A DNA stretch of 64,000 nt. It comes from Echria macrotheca (Eukaryota > Ascomycota > Sordariomycetes > Sordariales > Schizotheciaceae). The position numbers and the translations under genes are program-made. Of this stretch, positions 9,203 to 21,029 are shown in pieces. Every line of letters begins with the position of its first letter. Positions within the stretch are counted from its first letter, which is position 1. The notes beneath the pieces were generated by a model. It saw only the letters and a program-made list of their open reading frames with translations, made no database searches and had not been told where the DNA came from. Location: the NCBI GenBank assembly GCA_030411725.1, contig MU839827.1:1364001-1428000 (forward strand). Direction: 5' to 3'.

Positions 9203-12200
9203 TGTTGTAGAGGAGGGTTGGGTGGCTAGGTTTATCATGACCTTATTTTAGAGGGGGTATCTAGTTAATAGTGCAGAATAAACGAGGCGTGCTCATGTTT
9301 CTTTTCTCAAGAGAGGTACCGGCATCGTTGGTGTCTGTATCAAGGTGACCAGCTGTGATGACGAGACGCATGTTAAACTTATTGTCGGCCACGTTGTAAC
9401 CCAATGAAATGGCGTTTTTATCTAAGTCTACCTACCGTAGGTAGCGTAAACTATCTCTTCATAATCTTAACTCTTCAATCAGAAGACCCGTGGTGTTCTG
9501 GCCCCCTGGACCAAAATGACCAAATGTTCACAAAGGTAACAAAGTCTGTTTACTCCGCTCCAGCTCTTTTCCACTACCATGTATACCATATACACGTGGA
9601 AACTACCAGGTACTTTTGTCATTATACCAGACACACACCGATCCCAGACCGAAGCTTCGAGACGGGACTCCAAGGGAGCAAGCAAAATCTACCTACCTTA
9701 CCCTGAGCAACCCTGAGCAACACCATCCGACTTACCTACCTTATTCCATGGATACCCCATCCTACGCCACCTTCTCGAAAGAAGCGCGCTGGCACTTCCA
9801 AGGTTTGTACCTGACCGCCTCCCCAATCCCCAAGAAGAGAGAGAGTACGTCAGGGATCTGGGGTGGTTAGATCATGAAACAAACCGATACCGTACCTGCC
9901 TCGCACACATCTCACACATCTCACGCACGACGATACATACATATATCGGCATCACACAGAAACGGCTTTTACGTCTACAGAAGCAAGGATATCCCCTCTC
10001 AAGAAAAGCCAGCTCGCCCCCCCCCCTCCCCCTGGATGATAGATTATTCTCCGTACGACATATCATGACATGACATGAACTTGCGGTCAGCAGTTTTTGT
10101 AGTTCAACTAGGTAGGTAGGTAGGTAGGTAGTCCAAGCCGGTCTGCAGCCGTATCAGGATGATTGAACCTTACCTACCTAACCTGCTTTACCTTACTTCG
10201 AACACACACTCACAAACTCCATCAACCTAACCTACCTGCCACACTTATTCTCCTGACCTCCAAACCCTCAGAGGAGGAGTCTACCGCCGCCGCCGCCCCG
10301 ACGGAGTCTCCGCTGGAACCAGAACCCGAACCCGAGGAGACGTCAAGACCTCGCAAAACGTACAGCGTAAGCACAGCTGCATACATAAAACTGACACACA
10401 GCAGCAAGCAGCATACCACGGTAGGCAGGTAAGTGTCCCTTTTTTCGCCCCCTTACCATCCCTACGTACTCCGGGAGGTGAGGCAAAAAAACAAAGTGTG
10501 GCGTCCGTAGTTCATGTCGTGCAGGTTTTTTTTTTCCCTTTCCATGACAACCCATAACAACAAACAGCAACGGTCATGTTTCCAGTGATTCCATTTCGGT
10601 CGACCTGCATGTAGACCTATGTACCCGTATGCGTAGGTATGTATGCTTTCTCTCGCTGGTCTGTGGAGAATAAAAGTTGGACACTAGGAAAGAAGAAGAA
10701 CAACGCTTGTTGATGGACACCTACCTACCTACTCCGTATACCGGTATGCAAAGATATTTGGCTTCGCCGTCTTTGTGGCGAGTTTTTCGGGGGAGAGGAC
10801 AATAATAAGAGGATCTCACAACTAATGGATATTACAGAGTAAAATGTCGACATGGATACATACCTAGGTATATCCCCCCCTATACTACACTAGTGTATGT
10901 ATAATGAAATGTCGTGCTGCTTGCCGTTGAAGAGCTTTCTTTTTTTTTTTCTTTTCCTTCTCCCCCGTAAGTTTTGGGAGAGCGCTTCTGCAAGGGGGAG
11001 AGCGGGCGGGCGGGTTGCGCCAAACGACTTTCCTAAAGGGGTTACCTTGGTTACCCATTGTCGCCCCTCGCCCCCTTTTTTTCTCTCCTCTCTCTCCATA
11101 ACAGCAACGTTGAGCTTTTTGTGATTTTTTTTGGCATATTTTTCTCCTACCCCCCAGAAGAGAGAGAAAGAGGGGTTGCGACTCAGGGGCACAAGCCTCG
11201 AACCTATGATGTAGTGTGGTTGTCTCCACATCCAAGTACTCCGTAGATCGGATCCGTCGTCGTCGGGACAACACATTGAGAGAATGTTGTGGATATCATT
11301 ATCAGCGGGGCAAAAAAGACGGGGGCGGCCGAAAAGCTGGCCCGAGAAAGAGACGAACCTCAGGCGGACGTGTTTGAATCGGGCTCTGGACGAGTTTTCG
11401 ATTCCTTGACGGCCAGCCAGAGGCAGGCCCTTGCCCCGCGCCCGCGCCAGCCTGGTTGTCTCAAATGATGTATTTCTTTGCGGGCATCGTCTTTTCTTTT
11501 TTCCAGTTATTTTTACTCGCATCTCATTTCTTCATCCTGATCTTCCCCAGGGTCCAGGGAGAGGGACCAGTGACCGGTGACCGGCCCCCCGTCAGCAAGT
11601 GAAATGAGGTGACCGGTTGGTGCCACCAACTCCGCAACGGCCCGCCGGGGCCCCGGACGTCGGCAGCCAAGGTCCGTCCGGGTCTGATGCTGGCCCTTCC
11701 TCGAAACCTCGGGAGTAACCGGCGCTGATAAAATTACACTGCTAAATAGTCCAGGCCGCCGCACCTGAGCTATCGGATTACGGATTGCGGATTGCGCACT
11801 CGGCAACAACTAGGTAGGTAGCGAGCGACCCGTCCCCGAGACAACGTACAAAAGTGGCCAACAAGGGACGTGCGACTCCCGACAGCTGGGTCTGCCGCGC
11901 TCGGCGATGGATCGACTGCGTTCCACGGTCGTGGAGCTGCCAGGCGTGGATCCATTATCAAATAGCAACAAGCCTCTTCTGTAGACGCCCGGACGCTGCC
12001 GCCGTCTCGGGATCTACCTTTCGGTTGCCATGTCCCCAATGAGACAAGCAGCAAACTTGGGACGACGGTCCTGGCGAGGTCAAAGCCCGGCGCCATCTTG
12101 ATGTGGCCCGCTTCACCTGGACTGATGAGGCGGGGCGGGGTGGGTTGGGTGAAAGCTTGCCGGCCGAGATTGCGTGGCGTCTTTTGGTGCTGGGGCGTGA

Positions 12201-15200
12201 CCTTGAAAGTCGAACAATCTTGCATAACAAATCTGGATCTCTTCCTCGAACGAGTGGTTTCAGCTGCAGACAACTCCAGACGCAGAAATGGTTGACATGT
12301 CCGAAACATGGCTGTCTGTCAAGATTGCGGATGGGCAAGACATCATCACACCGCGACGGGCGTAACTAGCGAATGCCCGAAGACGCCGTCCATGTCCGGA
12401 CTTTGGTGGCCTCAAGTGCGCTGCCTGCAACGCGCGTGAAACCCAACAACCTAGAAGCTTCTCAGGCTCGAGCTCTGAATAGCTTATCATCCCACCATGT
12501 CCGACGGATATCGGGATGCATCAATCAGTTCCAGTATACCCTCCACTGTATAGCCGAAGTGCACAGTCTTTGTGGGCCACGTCGGCTTGCCGGATTCGGG
12601 ATAGGACCCATCTTGTTGCTCCCACACCTTGGTCAGAGATTGCCGGAAACGCTTCCCAAATTTTAGCTGCTTGCTGTCCGAGTCGAAACAGGGCCGCGCA
12701 CGGCGGCACAGACGCAGGCGACCTGGAATTGCGGTGCCTGGAGCGGTTGATGCCAAGACTGCTCGCTTTCCAGGAACATCGCCAACGGTTTTTTGGACCC
12801 CAAACCCTGGAAATGCAACGCTGCACGACAAGGGCGCAAGGGCAGAAGCGGCGAGTCGAACAACACAGCCAATATCTATTCTGCCCATATCACGGTGCTT
12901 TCCTGTGGTTGTGGTGTATTGCCCTGAAAACGCAGGGCGTCAGTCATTATCAGTGACGAGAGCGTGCGGGAGGGACCGAGGAACGCGGCAGGAGTTTTAT
13001 CCCGTGGTGCTGACATCAGAACCGATGCATCGGCCGCGATGCCGCGGTGGGCGTTGGCCCGAAGGAATCGCGCGAAGCGCCACCGTGATCAACCCCAGGC
13101 CGGGCGTCAAGAGCGTTTGCGAAGCTTGGTTAGTCTAGCTTCGGGCGCGCTTGCGACGACTGCCAATGTGTTCCTGGCACGGGTGTAACGCCATCCCCCC
13201 AATCTCGAGAGATTACAAGTGCCAAGCTTCTTATTCAACCGCTGTTTCGTTCATAGTTGATACGAGTGCTTGCCCGTCGACGAAGATTCCGTCTGTAGGG
13301 CCTCGCAGGCGAAACTGGCAAAAAGAGAGAAGGACCTCGCCGTGCCAGCGCGCTGGACCTGAGCCCGTGGCTGGTGTGAAGACGCCCACAACCGCATGTC
13401 TTGAGCAATTATTTGGCCCGGCCAATGACCTGATGGCAGACTCTTGCAAACGTGGCGGCCAGAAAGAGAAAAAGGCGTGCGAGTTGCGGGCGAAAAAAGA
13501 AAGAATGAGGAAATCCGGGGTGGGGAGGTCCCTGCCACCCCTGACTCCCCGCATTGTCGATCAGGGGAGCCCGCGCAGCAATCGTCGTTGAGGCTTCTGG
13601 ATAGCGTCGATCCAGCCGGCTTTTCCTTCAGCTCGTCAAGGGATTCGCAGCCGCCTGATTCGCAGATTCACACTTACTAGACTAGTTAGTGTAGGGAGAC
13701 CACTTGTTGGTACGCCGGAATAACCTTTGGGTTGGTTTCCAATAGCTCGCCGCCGAGGAGAGCAGCCGCGCATTTATTCGACGTTTCGGCGACTTTAAGC
13801 TACGCCCGGACCATGCTCGCCGAAGTGCCAACACTTGGGAGCTTGGGCCCCGACACTAGGAACAGTAGTCGGGAGCACTAGGGAGCAGACTCGGCATGAC
13901 TTCCACTCCTCTCGAGCTGAACAAGCAGCTGGCATTGGATGGCACGCCGCGTCAACACCGTCGGAAAAGGGTGTCAGGAGGAGGGGCTGGACAGAAACGA
14001 GCTGTTTGACGGCAAAAATATCCGTAAGGCGGACACCTGGATTATCGCTCCTGATTCACCAAGGCGTCAAGCGACGACACAGTACTACACCTCCCGCAGA
14101 CCCTTGATCCTTGCCGAATCTGGCTTGTCGATGGTGACACTGTTGCACGACACGGCTGCGCCCAACTGGCAACAGAAGCGGCCGGCCAGTAATTGGCCTT
14201 CCCCAGAGCGTTACACCACTCGTCGATGGCACGACGCCGGCACTCGCATCCACGACCTGCTGGAGTCGTGCCTTGGTTGTCGACCCGGCGTCGTCGGTGA
14301 CTGGTAACGGCGAATGCAGGAACGAGGGGGCAGTCTTCTCGAAGACGTGGTTTGCCACGGCGTATATGAGCAGGACAGTCACAAGACAGCCCTCGTGGTA
14401 TCAACTGCCCTCCACCACGCAGATTGGAGCGACGGTGGGGTTGGATCGTGGCATTCTCTCGACGGCATGTTACGACCTGTCAGCCACGGGGAGACGAGCG
14501 ACTGTCCTCCGAGCCACACCTTTGCACGCCGCGCGCCATTCCTGGCCTGGCGTCGACGTCGGTTGGCGGGTACCTGACTTGAAAAGTGCGGTCAAGCACC
14601 CGTGACGGCAATTCCGGGCGGTGCACTTGCCGATGAGCTGGCGCCGCTTGATGCGAGCTGCGGTGCTCGCTCCCCTCCATCGTGATCCGGCCCGTCTGCG
14701 GTTGAAGGCGAGACGCCATCGCGACGCTTGAAAGGTTTCTCACCTCTTGCAAGACTAAGGTAATCCACTGCCGCCAGTGCCAACACGGCTAGGCTTGAGA
14801 CGCATTGATGCTCGTCTTGTATCCCCAAGCCAGACATGCAAAGCATTCGCCGTGTGCTCACGCACATCTTCCCGTGCCTCGACGCACACGTTATGCAGGG
14901 TGAGCCACATGGCTTTCGACCGGGGCTAGGGAGCTCTCTCTGTGCCTCCGCTGGTGGAGCCGGCCGTCTTGTCGTTGCACACTGCCCGCGCCGAAACAAG
15001 TCTGGTTGCGTCGCCGTGGCCTGCAGAGGGGTCGATGGCGACAGACAGTCACCAGGACGATGGCCTGGTGCTGGCTGCCCCACTGTCCTCAAATTAAGAA
15101 ACCCGGAATAGTAACCAGATGGACGTCTAGAAGATGGCCAGTGGGCGAATACGACGGCATCATCAACAGTGGGGGTCAGGTTGCCCTGATGATGGGAGCA

Positions 15201-16785
15201 TCCGCCCGCGCTGCGTGCCTGACCCATCTTCTGCTGTCCTGGAGCTCGGGTGATGCAATATCGGGCCTCCTATAAGGGGTGGGTAGAATAAGGGCAGCGA
15301 TCATGATGCGGGAGCACTTCAGAGTTGCATTGCGAAAAACAGGTCCCAACAATGCCCCGTCTTCATTAGGGGCAGCCAGCCCGACCGCCCGCCCGAAGGA
15401 CCCGTCGCCGTCGTTCGTTATCGGCGAGCCTCGGGCCATCCAGGCGGGGCAGAAAACATTTTGTCTCTCACGCAACGGACCTGAGTCGCTTGTCGGCTTG
15501 GCCCGGCCTCGAATGGCGCCGCCATAGCACTCATGGCGGCGGTCTAGAAGAACGGACGCCGGCGACGTGGTTCGAGCCGTGAAAAGCGTCGATGCGATGT
15601 CGCAAGCCGGCTGCATCGCTGCCTCCGATGGCTTTCCCCTGGGTCGTGAACAGACGAATCGCAGAGGAGACCACCGGCCCGTCACCGCTGCGGGAGTGAG
15701 AGAAAACATGTTCCAGGTTTCCACGAAAGTCACGCTTTGCGGTGCGCTAGCCTGCGATTTGCTAGTATGTACCACCCTTTTCGGTTAGACTTCGATTAGC
15801 GACCGCCGACGGCTTGCATTCACGAGCAAAGCGACGGGATGTGATCTCGGCGAGAAGGACTCCTCTGACAGAGGAAAGGTAGGTAGTAGTAATCTACAGC
15901 AGGCTTGCGAAGCGTATATCGAGGGTAAGAAGCCCTGGGAGTGGCCTGGCCCGCAACTACTGATGCTGCGCTGCGCCTTTGCATTCATCTGAAACCGTGT
16001 CACCACGAGGTGATGTCTTAAATTAACCAAACAGGGAAGCCAAGGTTGCTGACGGTACGGAGTACGGAGAATCGCTGGCGAGAAGACTGCCGAGGCTCAG
16101 TATTGACAAGCTCAAAGAAGAGAGGTAACGATATGGCGAAGAGTCGGTAGCAAAGAAATGTTGAAAATCCTGATGGGAAGAGTGCTGTGCATGTCCGCAG
16201 AAGACGGAATGGAAGCCTTATCCGATCAGCATCTTCAAGATTCGGCATTGTCGTGTCAAAGTCAATTGGTGGCCGATTCCTGCCCCTGTCCGAACCCCTG
16301 GGTACATGCCCCATCTGCCATTGGAAAGACTTTCCAGCAATTCCAGACCCCATGCAGGCATTTCTCAATGCCTCTTTTCCCAACTTGGCGCAAGCTGCAG
16401 TCCATGCCCGCGGTGGAGTGCGGCCTGCCTTATTAATCTCGCTCCCGATCTCATATTAGCTTTGCCAGCCCATCCACGGCCCTCATTTTTATTTTCTCCC
16501 GACGCCCTCCCGGATCATCTCGTCCAAGCTTCCAGGCTTCTGCTCCCACGCAGTTACTGGCGCGGTCATCGGCCGCCAAAGCGAATCGCGCCGACTGCCC
16601 CAGCGAGCAGCTTCTGCCTTCCCCCGTCTCCGGCCAAAGGCTCGACAAGGACGCGGTCCCTCCTCGGTCGTTTCTGTCCTTTCACCATGCGCACCTTTAA
16701 TGCCTAATCCGTCCGATTCGCATCCGCAGCTGCCGACCCGGTTTCTCCGTCCCAACTGCCGCTCTAGCCACGAACCGCGCCAACG
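9203..16785. other. 7.6-kb gene-free stretch
   Basis: This is the longest interval without a supported gene. 9.2-11.5 kb is low in complexity: GGTA/TACC runs, T- and C-homopolymers and TACTCCGTA-like motifs. 11.5-16.7 kb has balanced, gene-like GC with few homopolymers, but stops break every frame. The longest open frames (for example 14592-15227 and 15176-15775, both minus, about 200 codons) carry no motif I recognise and no plausible splice joins. There is no transposon motif and no TpA-rich RIP signature visible by eye. The last few hundred bases are pyrimidine-rich and likely the promoter and leader of the PH-domain gene. Confidence 0.5.
10109..10131 (+). repeat. (TAGG)n / GGTA microsatellite
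   Basis: Five to six tandem GGTA units within the gene-free stretch, with TACC-rich sequence of opposite orientation at about 10170-10180. Confidence 0.85.
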
Positions 16786-18893
16786 ATGGAGGGCTTGCTC
16801 ACGGTGCCGCCCGATAGAGGCACCATCCTTGGGAGGGCGCTATGGAAGGTTTGGGATCCGACCTTGTTGGAACGGGCAGCAGCTGATCTGTCGTAGCCTC
16901 GATATGTGGTAGTAGGAGCCGCCCAGCGAGAACCGACAACGCCCTCGGCGCCAAACGGCCGTCTACAATCGAGCCGCAGTTCGACTCCGCGGGGTCTGAA
17001 CTTCCCTGGCGGCGTCTTCCTCTCGATCTACAAGAGCAAGGTAAAGCGCCTGCTATGCGTATGTCCCCTCAAGCTAAACTAGTCTAGGACGACACGGAGC
17101 CAGTCCAGCAGCACTCAATAGCCACGGTGACGGACTGCCAGGTTCAGATGATGGCCCACCGTAAGCAGGGCCCTGTGCTGCCCACTCTGGTCATCAACGT
17201 CGTCCCCGATCCCGCGACCGACAAGCTCCGAAAGCGAAGATCGAGCAGGACGGCGGGCCTCACAGCGACTCGGGAGACGGCGCCGACCACGCTCTTTTTC
17301 CGGCCACCAAACGAGAGCCCAAACAGGACAGGACCCGAGGGCCCGAGCCTCCAAGAGTGGGCGCACGCCATTCACCAGTTTATGCAGTCCAACATGCTAG
17401 AGAGGACGCCGTTGAGCCCCATGACACCCGCGTCGCCGACGTTTATCAATCCGTTTGCGCCGCGGCCGAATATGGACATGCAAGCTAGACCTGGGAGTGG
17501 GACGCCACACTCGCGACCGCCGTTTGTGTCCAAGGGTTCGATTCACACCAATTCGAGTCGGGAGCGTGACCGGCCGGTGACCTACTCGGAGACGCACAGC
17601 CTCCGTTCGAAACCGAGCGACCTGTCGTCTCACACGAGCTCGATGAACCCATCCCACATGGGCTTCCACCAGAACTACACCACAATGCACCCCACCGACT
17701 TGCCCTCCCCAGCGACGACAATTGGTGATTATCAGGGCGAGTTCATTGAGGGCTGGACGTCGGCACAGGGGCGGTCATCTACGCTCAGCTCACCTGTCAG
17801 AACAAGAGACAGCGTCGGCTCCCAGGTGCCGTTCCCAAGTCAGCCGGTGATGACATCTAGCTCACCGCCAGCTCCACGTGAGACGATTCTGGACCGTGCA
17901 TTCCAACTCCGTTATATTCCTGGTTCCGAACGCGAGCTTCCGGGAGAGGAGAAGCTCAGCTCGCTCGCTCGCTTTGACGCCTTGATGCGTGAGGCCGAGG
18001 AGAAGCGGAGAGAGAACGAGGCGCAGGAAAAGCGGGCGAGGGCGGCTACGGTGACGACGACGAGTCCTCCGGGAACTGATAACTCGGGGTTGAAAAGCGC
18101 ATGGGACCTCGATGACTCGGATTCCGACGACGACGACGACGACAACTATGACGACGGCGATGACAGTGACGGGATTGTCGGCGAGATGGACGGTGATCTG
18201 GAGGATCGGTTCCCACAACCGCCGGCCCCAGGAGCCCGAATAAACCCGTCAACCAAACGAGCGTTAGAGTACATTGCAGGGCGTGAGGCGCAGCGGGCTC
18301 GGCCGCCTAGTCCTGAGATCCGATCTCCCGTCAGCTATAACCAGGAGGCGCTCATGGCTCTCTCAGATAGTGGGTCTTCTCAATTGCGGCCGCAGACCGG
18401 CTACTCCAAGAACAAAAGGCCGCCGATTGCTCAGAGAACACATAGTCAACCCCAGCTAGCGGGCATGGTAGCCTCGGTTCCGGCTGCTGCTCTCCCTCCT
18501 AGCGCTCTTCGAGAAGTGGCGCCCACTTCCGTGAGATCGTTTGAAGAGCTCAGCCAGAGCACCACGCCGACTGCTACGACATTACAGCGAAGTGCCACCG
18601 AGAAGCGCCTTTCGACATCGAGCATCAAGCGCCAGAGCTTTACCGATTTCACCAAACGGCTCAGCAGCACCAGCAGTCTCCTATTGTTCCAGAGCGGCGC
18701 CAGCAGCCGTGGGAGCAATAGTGACATGGATGCGCAGCAGCAAGCCCAGGCGCCACAACCGTATTCGCATCATCTGCACCCTCGAGCGGCACCGCCTCCG
18801 CCCCAGCACCCGTCGCCAGCGCCACCACCCAACAACCAGTGCGGTTGGCGGGGGAGCGTAGGAGTCTTTGGAGCCGAAGGGGGTTTCCTGTGA
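16786..18893 (+). CDS. PH-domain protein with disordered serine/proline-rich tail
   Basis: Exons: 16786-16848, 16897-17040, 17088-18893; 670 aa. The splice model joins ...GRALWK to PRYVVVGA, then VFLSIYKSK to DDTEPVQQHSIATV. This gives an N-terminal pleckstrin-homology-like fold (WKPRYVVVG strand, later TTLFFRPP, and a terminal helix LQEWAHAIHQFM) over about residues 1-170. The rest is low complexity: Ser/Pro-rich, an acidic Asp run near residue 410 and a basic Ser-rich segment (KRQSFTDFTKRLSSTSS). It ends in a Gly-rich motif CGWRGSVGVFGAEGGFL. Introns are 48 and 47 nt with branch sites gctgat and gctaaa. A role at membranes is inferred from the PH fold only; I do not know a specific function. 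Without the first intron the reading frame stops after about 36 codons. Confidence 0.8.
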
Positions 18894-20909
18894 GCGGCAT
18901 GGGCGACCGAGCATTTGGACAGAGTCCACATCAACGAATGACGAAGATTTGGCGTTATGGTTTTCTTGTGTGTATCGAGTATATTTTAATACCCTTTTTT
19001 TTATGTGTCGGCTACCGACGTTATGACCGCCATGACTAGCAGCAGATGGCATGGGCGTTGTGTATTAGATGATGATTTGGGCTTGGTTACGTGTACACGA
19101 CTGAACCATAGCTGTGAGAATAAAGATCGATAACCTACTGAATTCCGTTTCTGTGGTTCAAAGAATGATCTCTCGGTATCTCGGACTTGGTTATGTTTAG
19201 ACCTAGAGCGAGAACCGCAGCACCGTGGACGTGAGGAGCTAGTCGGCCAGCTCTCCTGATCCATGGGCTTTGTTGTTTTAGATATCGGAACGTAGGGCGT
19301 ATATGTACGCTTTGCGGGTGGTTGCTGCACACCGTGCCGGACATGTTCATCGGACCCTGGACGTGCTATTCTTACACAAGTTTGGCCACGGATTGCGGCA
19401 AGTAGTCTGGACCGGAGGTGCCTTTTTAACCTCTCGCCATCCGATGAGCTCTGTTCTTCTCCGGGCTGCCTGGGGAAGAAGATCTTCTCGAGGTCTTTTT
19501 GAAGGGATGTACCTATGTCTACCTCTGGGTTTCGTACAAAAGATGGAGAGGATTTGACGGAGGGATAGGTATAGGTAATATGGTTTCGATACTGGGACAT
19601 CCATCCATCCATCACCTTGCTGCCTCGATCTGCTTGGTCACCAGGGGTCCAATTTTCTCGTTCGTGGCTGGTATTCTATCTATTTATCTATTGATCCGTG
19701 ATGAGATCCATTCCTGCGAGGTTCGGAGGCGAGGCCGCCCTTGTTCTGGGTCATAGGAGACATGCCCGACGGATCTTGGATAACGGGCCGATATATGACG
19801 AATTGAGGTCGAGCGTCGGGTGGGCGGTGCTGTCCGAAGCCGAAGGGGGGTTTGCAACTTTTGGTTAACGACTTGGAGCTGGCATACACGTCTAGAATAC
19901 TTCGTCTCGGCGGTTGCCTTGGGTACGGTGCAGTGTGTTACGCCGGGCAGGTAAGGTAGGTATCCCGTCCAGGTGCCTCGACTTGGACACAAAATCTGAC
20001 TTGCCCATAAGGCCAATACAAGACAGGAAGAGCATCCGTGAAGAGCTGTGACTCTTGTTCTAGTGTAATACCTGCCTCGAGAATGACGGCCATCTGCCTG
20101 GCCCCCGACACTGCCGAGACTCACCCAGCTCTCCGGCTCTCCACGTCCCGCTTTGTGAAGAAGTGCGATTCAACCAGTGAGCTTTTCCATAAGATCCCTC
20201 GAGGAAGGATCGCTAGACAAAATCAAGGCTGTCTGATATCACGTCGACAGTTAGGCTGGGGATCCGTCGTGCTGTTTGTGTTGTTCCTAATGGTTGTTTC
20301 GAGTCAACGATGACGATTGGGCAGCCACCTCCGTCAACCGTCAGAGGTCTAGCTGCTGTTTAGCGAAACCCCGCCTATCAGGTGGCCGGGAGCTAAGCAC
20401 AGGACACGCTTCGGTTGGGCACAGCTGGCGCCAGCACACACAGCACTGACAGCACGCGGCACGGCCCCCAGTCTGAAGGAAGCAGGGCCGGCATTCCCCT
20501 TCTAGCTCGCTAGTGACGACTCTCCGCACACTAACAAGGCAGCTGCCGTCCCTGCTGCATTGCGTACATCACCTCCATCTCTAGTCCTCCTGTCAAACAG
20601 CGGCACCTTGGGCTCGAGAGCTTGTCAACAGCGACCAAGCGATCAAAAGCACATAAGTCGCTCGGTATTTGTCGGTGCCGCCCAGTCCAGAGCTTCCGCG
20701 AGCCCTGCTGTCCGTCTTGCTGCTCGCAGCGACCGAAGCAACGCCACCCCACATCGTTATCGACGACATCACCCGGGACACCAGTGTTCTATGACCACTT
20801 GCCCGCCGAATGACGGAATACTCCCGTGCGGACCCAGATAGCAGCTCCTCAGCACGCACCCGATGCCCAAGCGGAATTGCCCGAGCAACGTCCAAACCTC
20901 AACGCTTGA
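18894..20909. other. Intergenic, about 2 kb, no supported gene
   Basis: Short overlapping frames on both strands only. A few GGTA motifs and an ATCC run at about 19600-19615. 20.3-20.9 kb is probably the promoter and 5' leader of the WDR26-like gene. Confidence 0.4.
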
Positions 20910-21029
20910 ACGGCGCCAACGCTCTCGCTGCGACACGCCCTCGCTCTCGCACCTCTTCATCGCACCAACCCGGCTCTAGAGGACTCTGCGGGAACGGACG
21001 TCGGTCCCGCAAGTCCACAGTCAATCGCC

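Noticed and set aside
9748..10400. Possible small gene: ATG at 9748 (MDTPSYATFSKEARWHFQ) spliced to an acidic/proline exon near 10272 (SEEEST...PEPEPEE).
   Set aside because: Each piece looks exon-like and has a nearby splice signal, but the donor is weak, the intervening 470 nt give no clean intron or middle exon, and I recognise no family.
14592..15775. Two overlapping minus-strand open frames of about 200 codons each.
   Set aside because: No motif, no signal peptide, no splice pattern joining them. Chance frames of this size are expected in GC-rich DNA searched in six frames.
6082..16785. Repeat-induced point mutation (RIP) relic or transposon.
   Set aside because: No AT-rich, TpA-biased block, terminal repeats, transposase or reverse-transcriptase motif was visible.
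16785..17126. Start of the PH-domain gene at the ATG at 17127.
   Set aside because: Splicing two short upstream exons gives the first strands of the PH fold and a proper start, so 17127 is an internal position.
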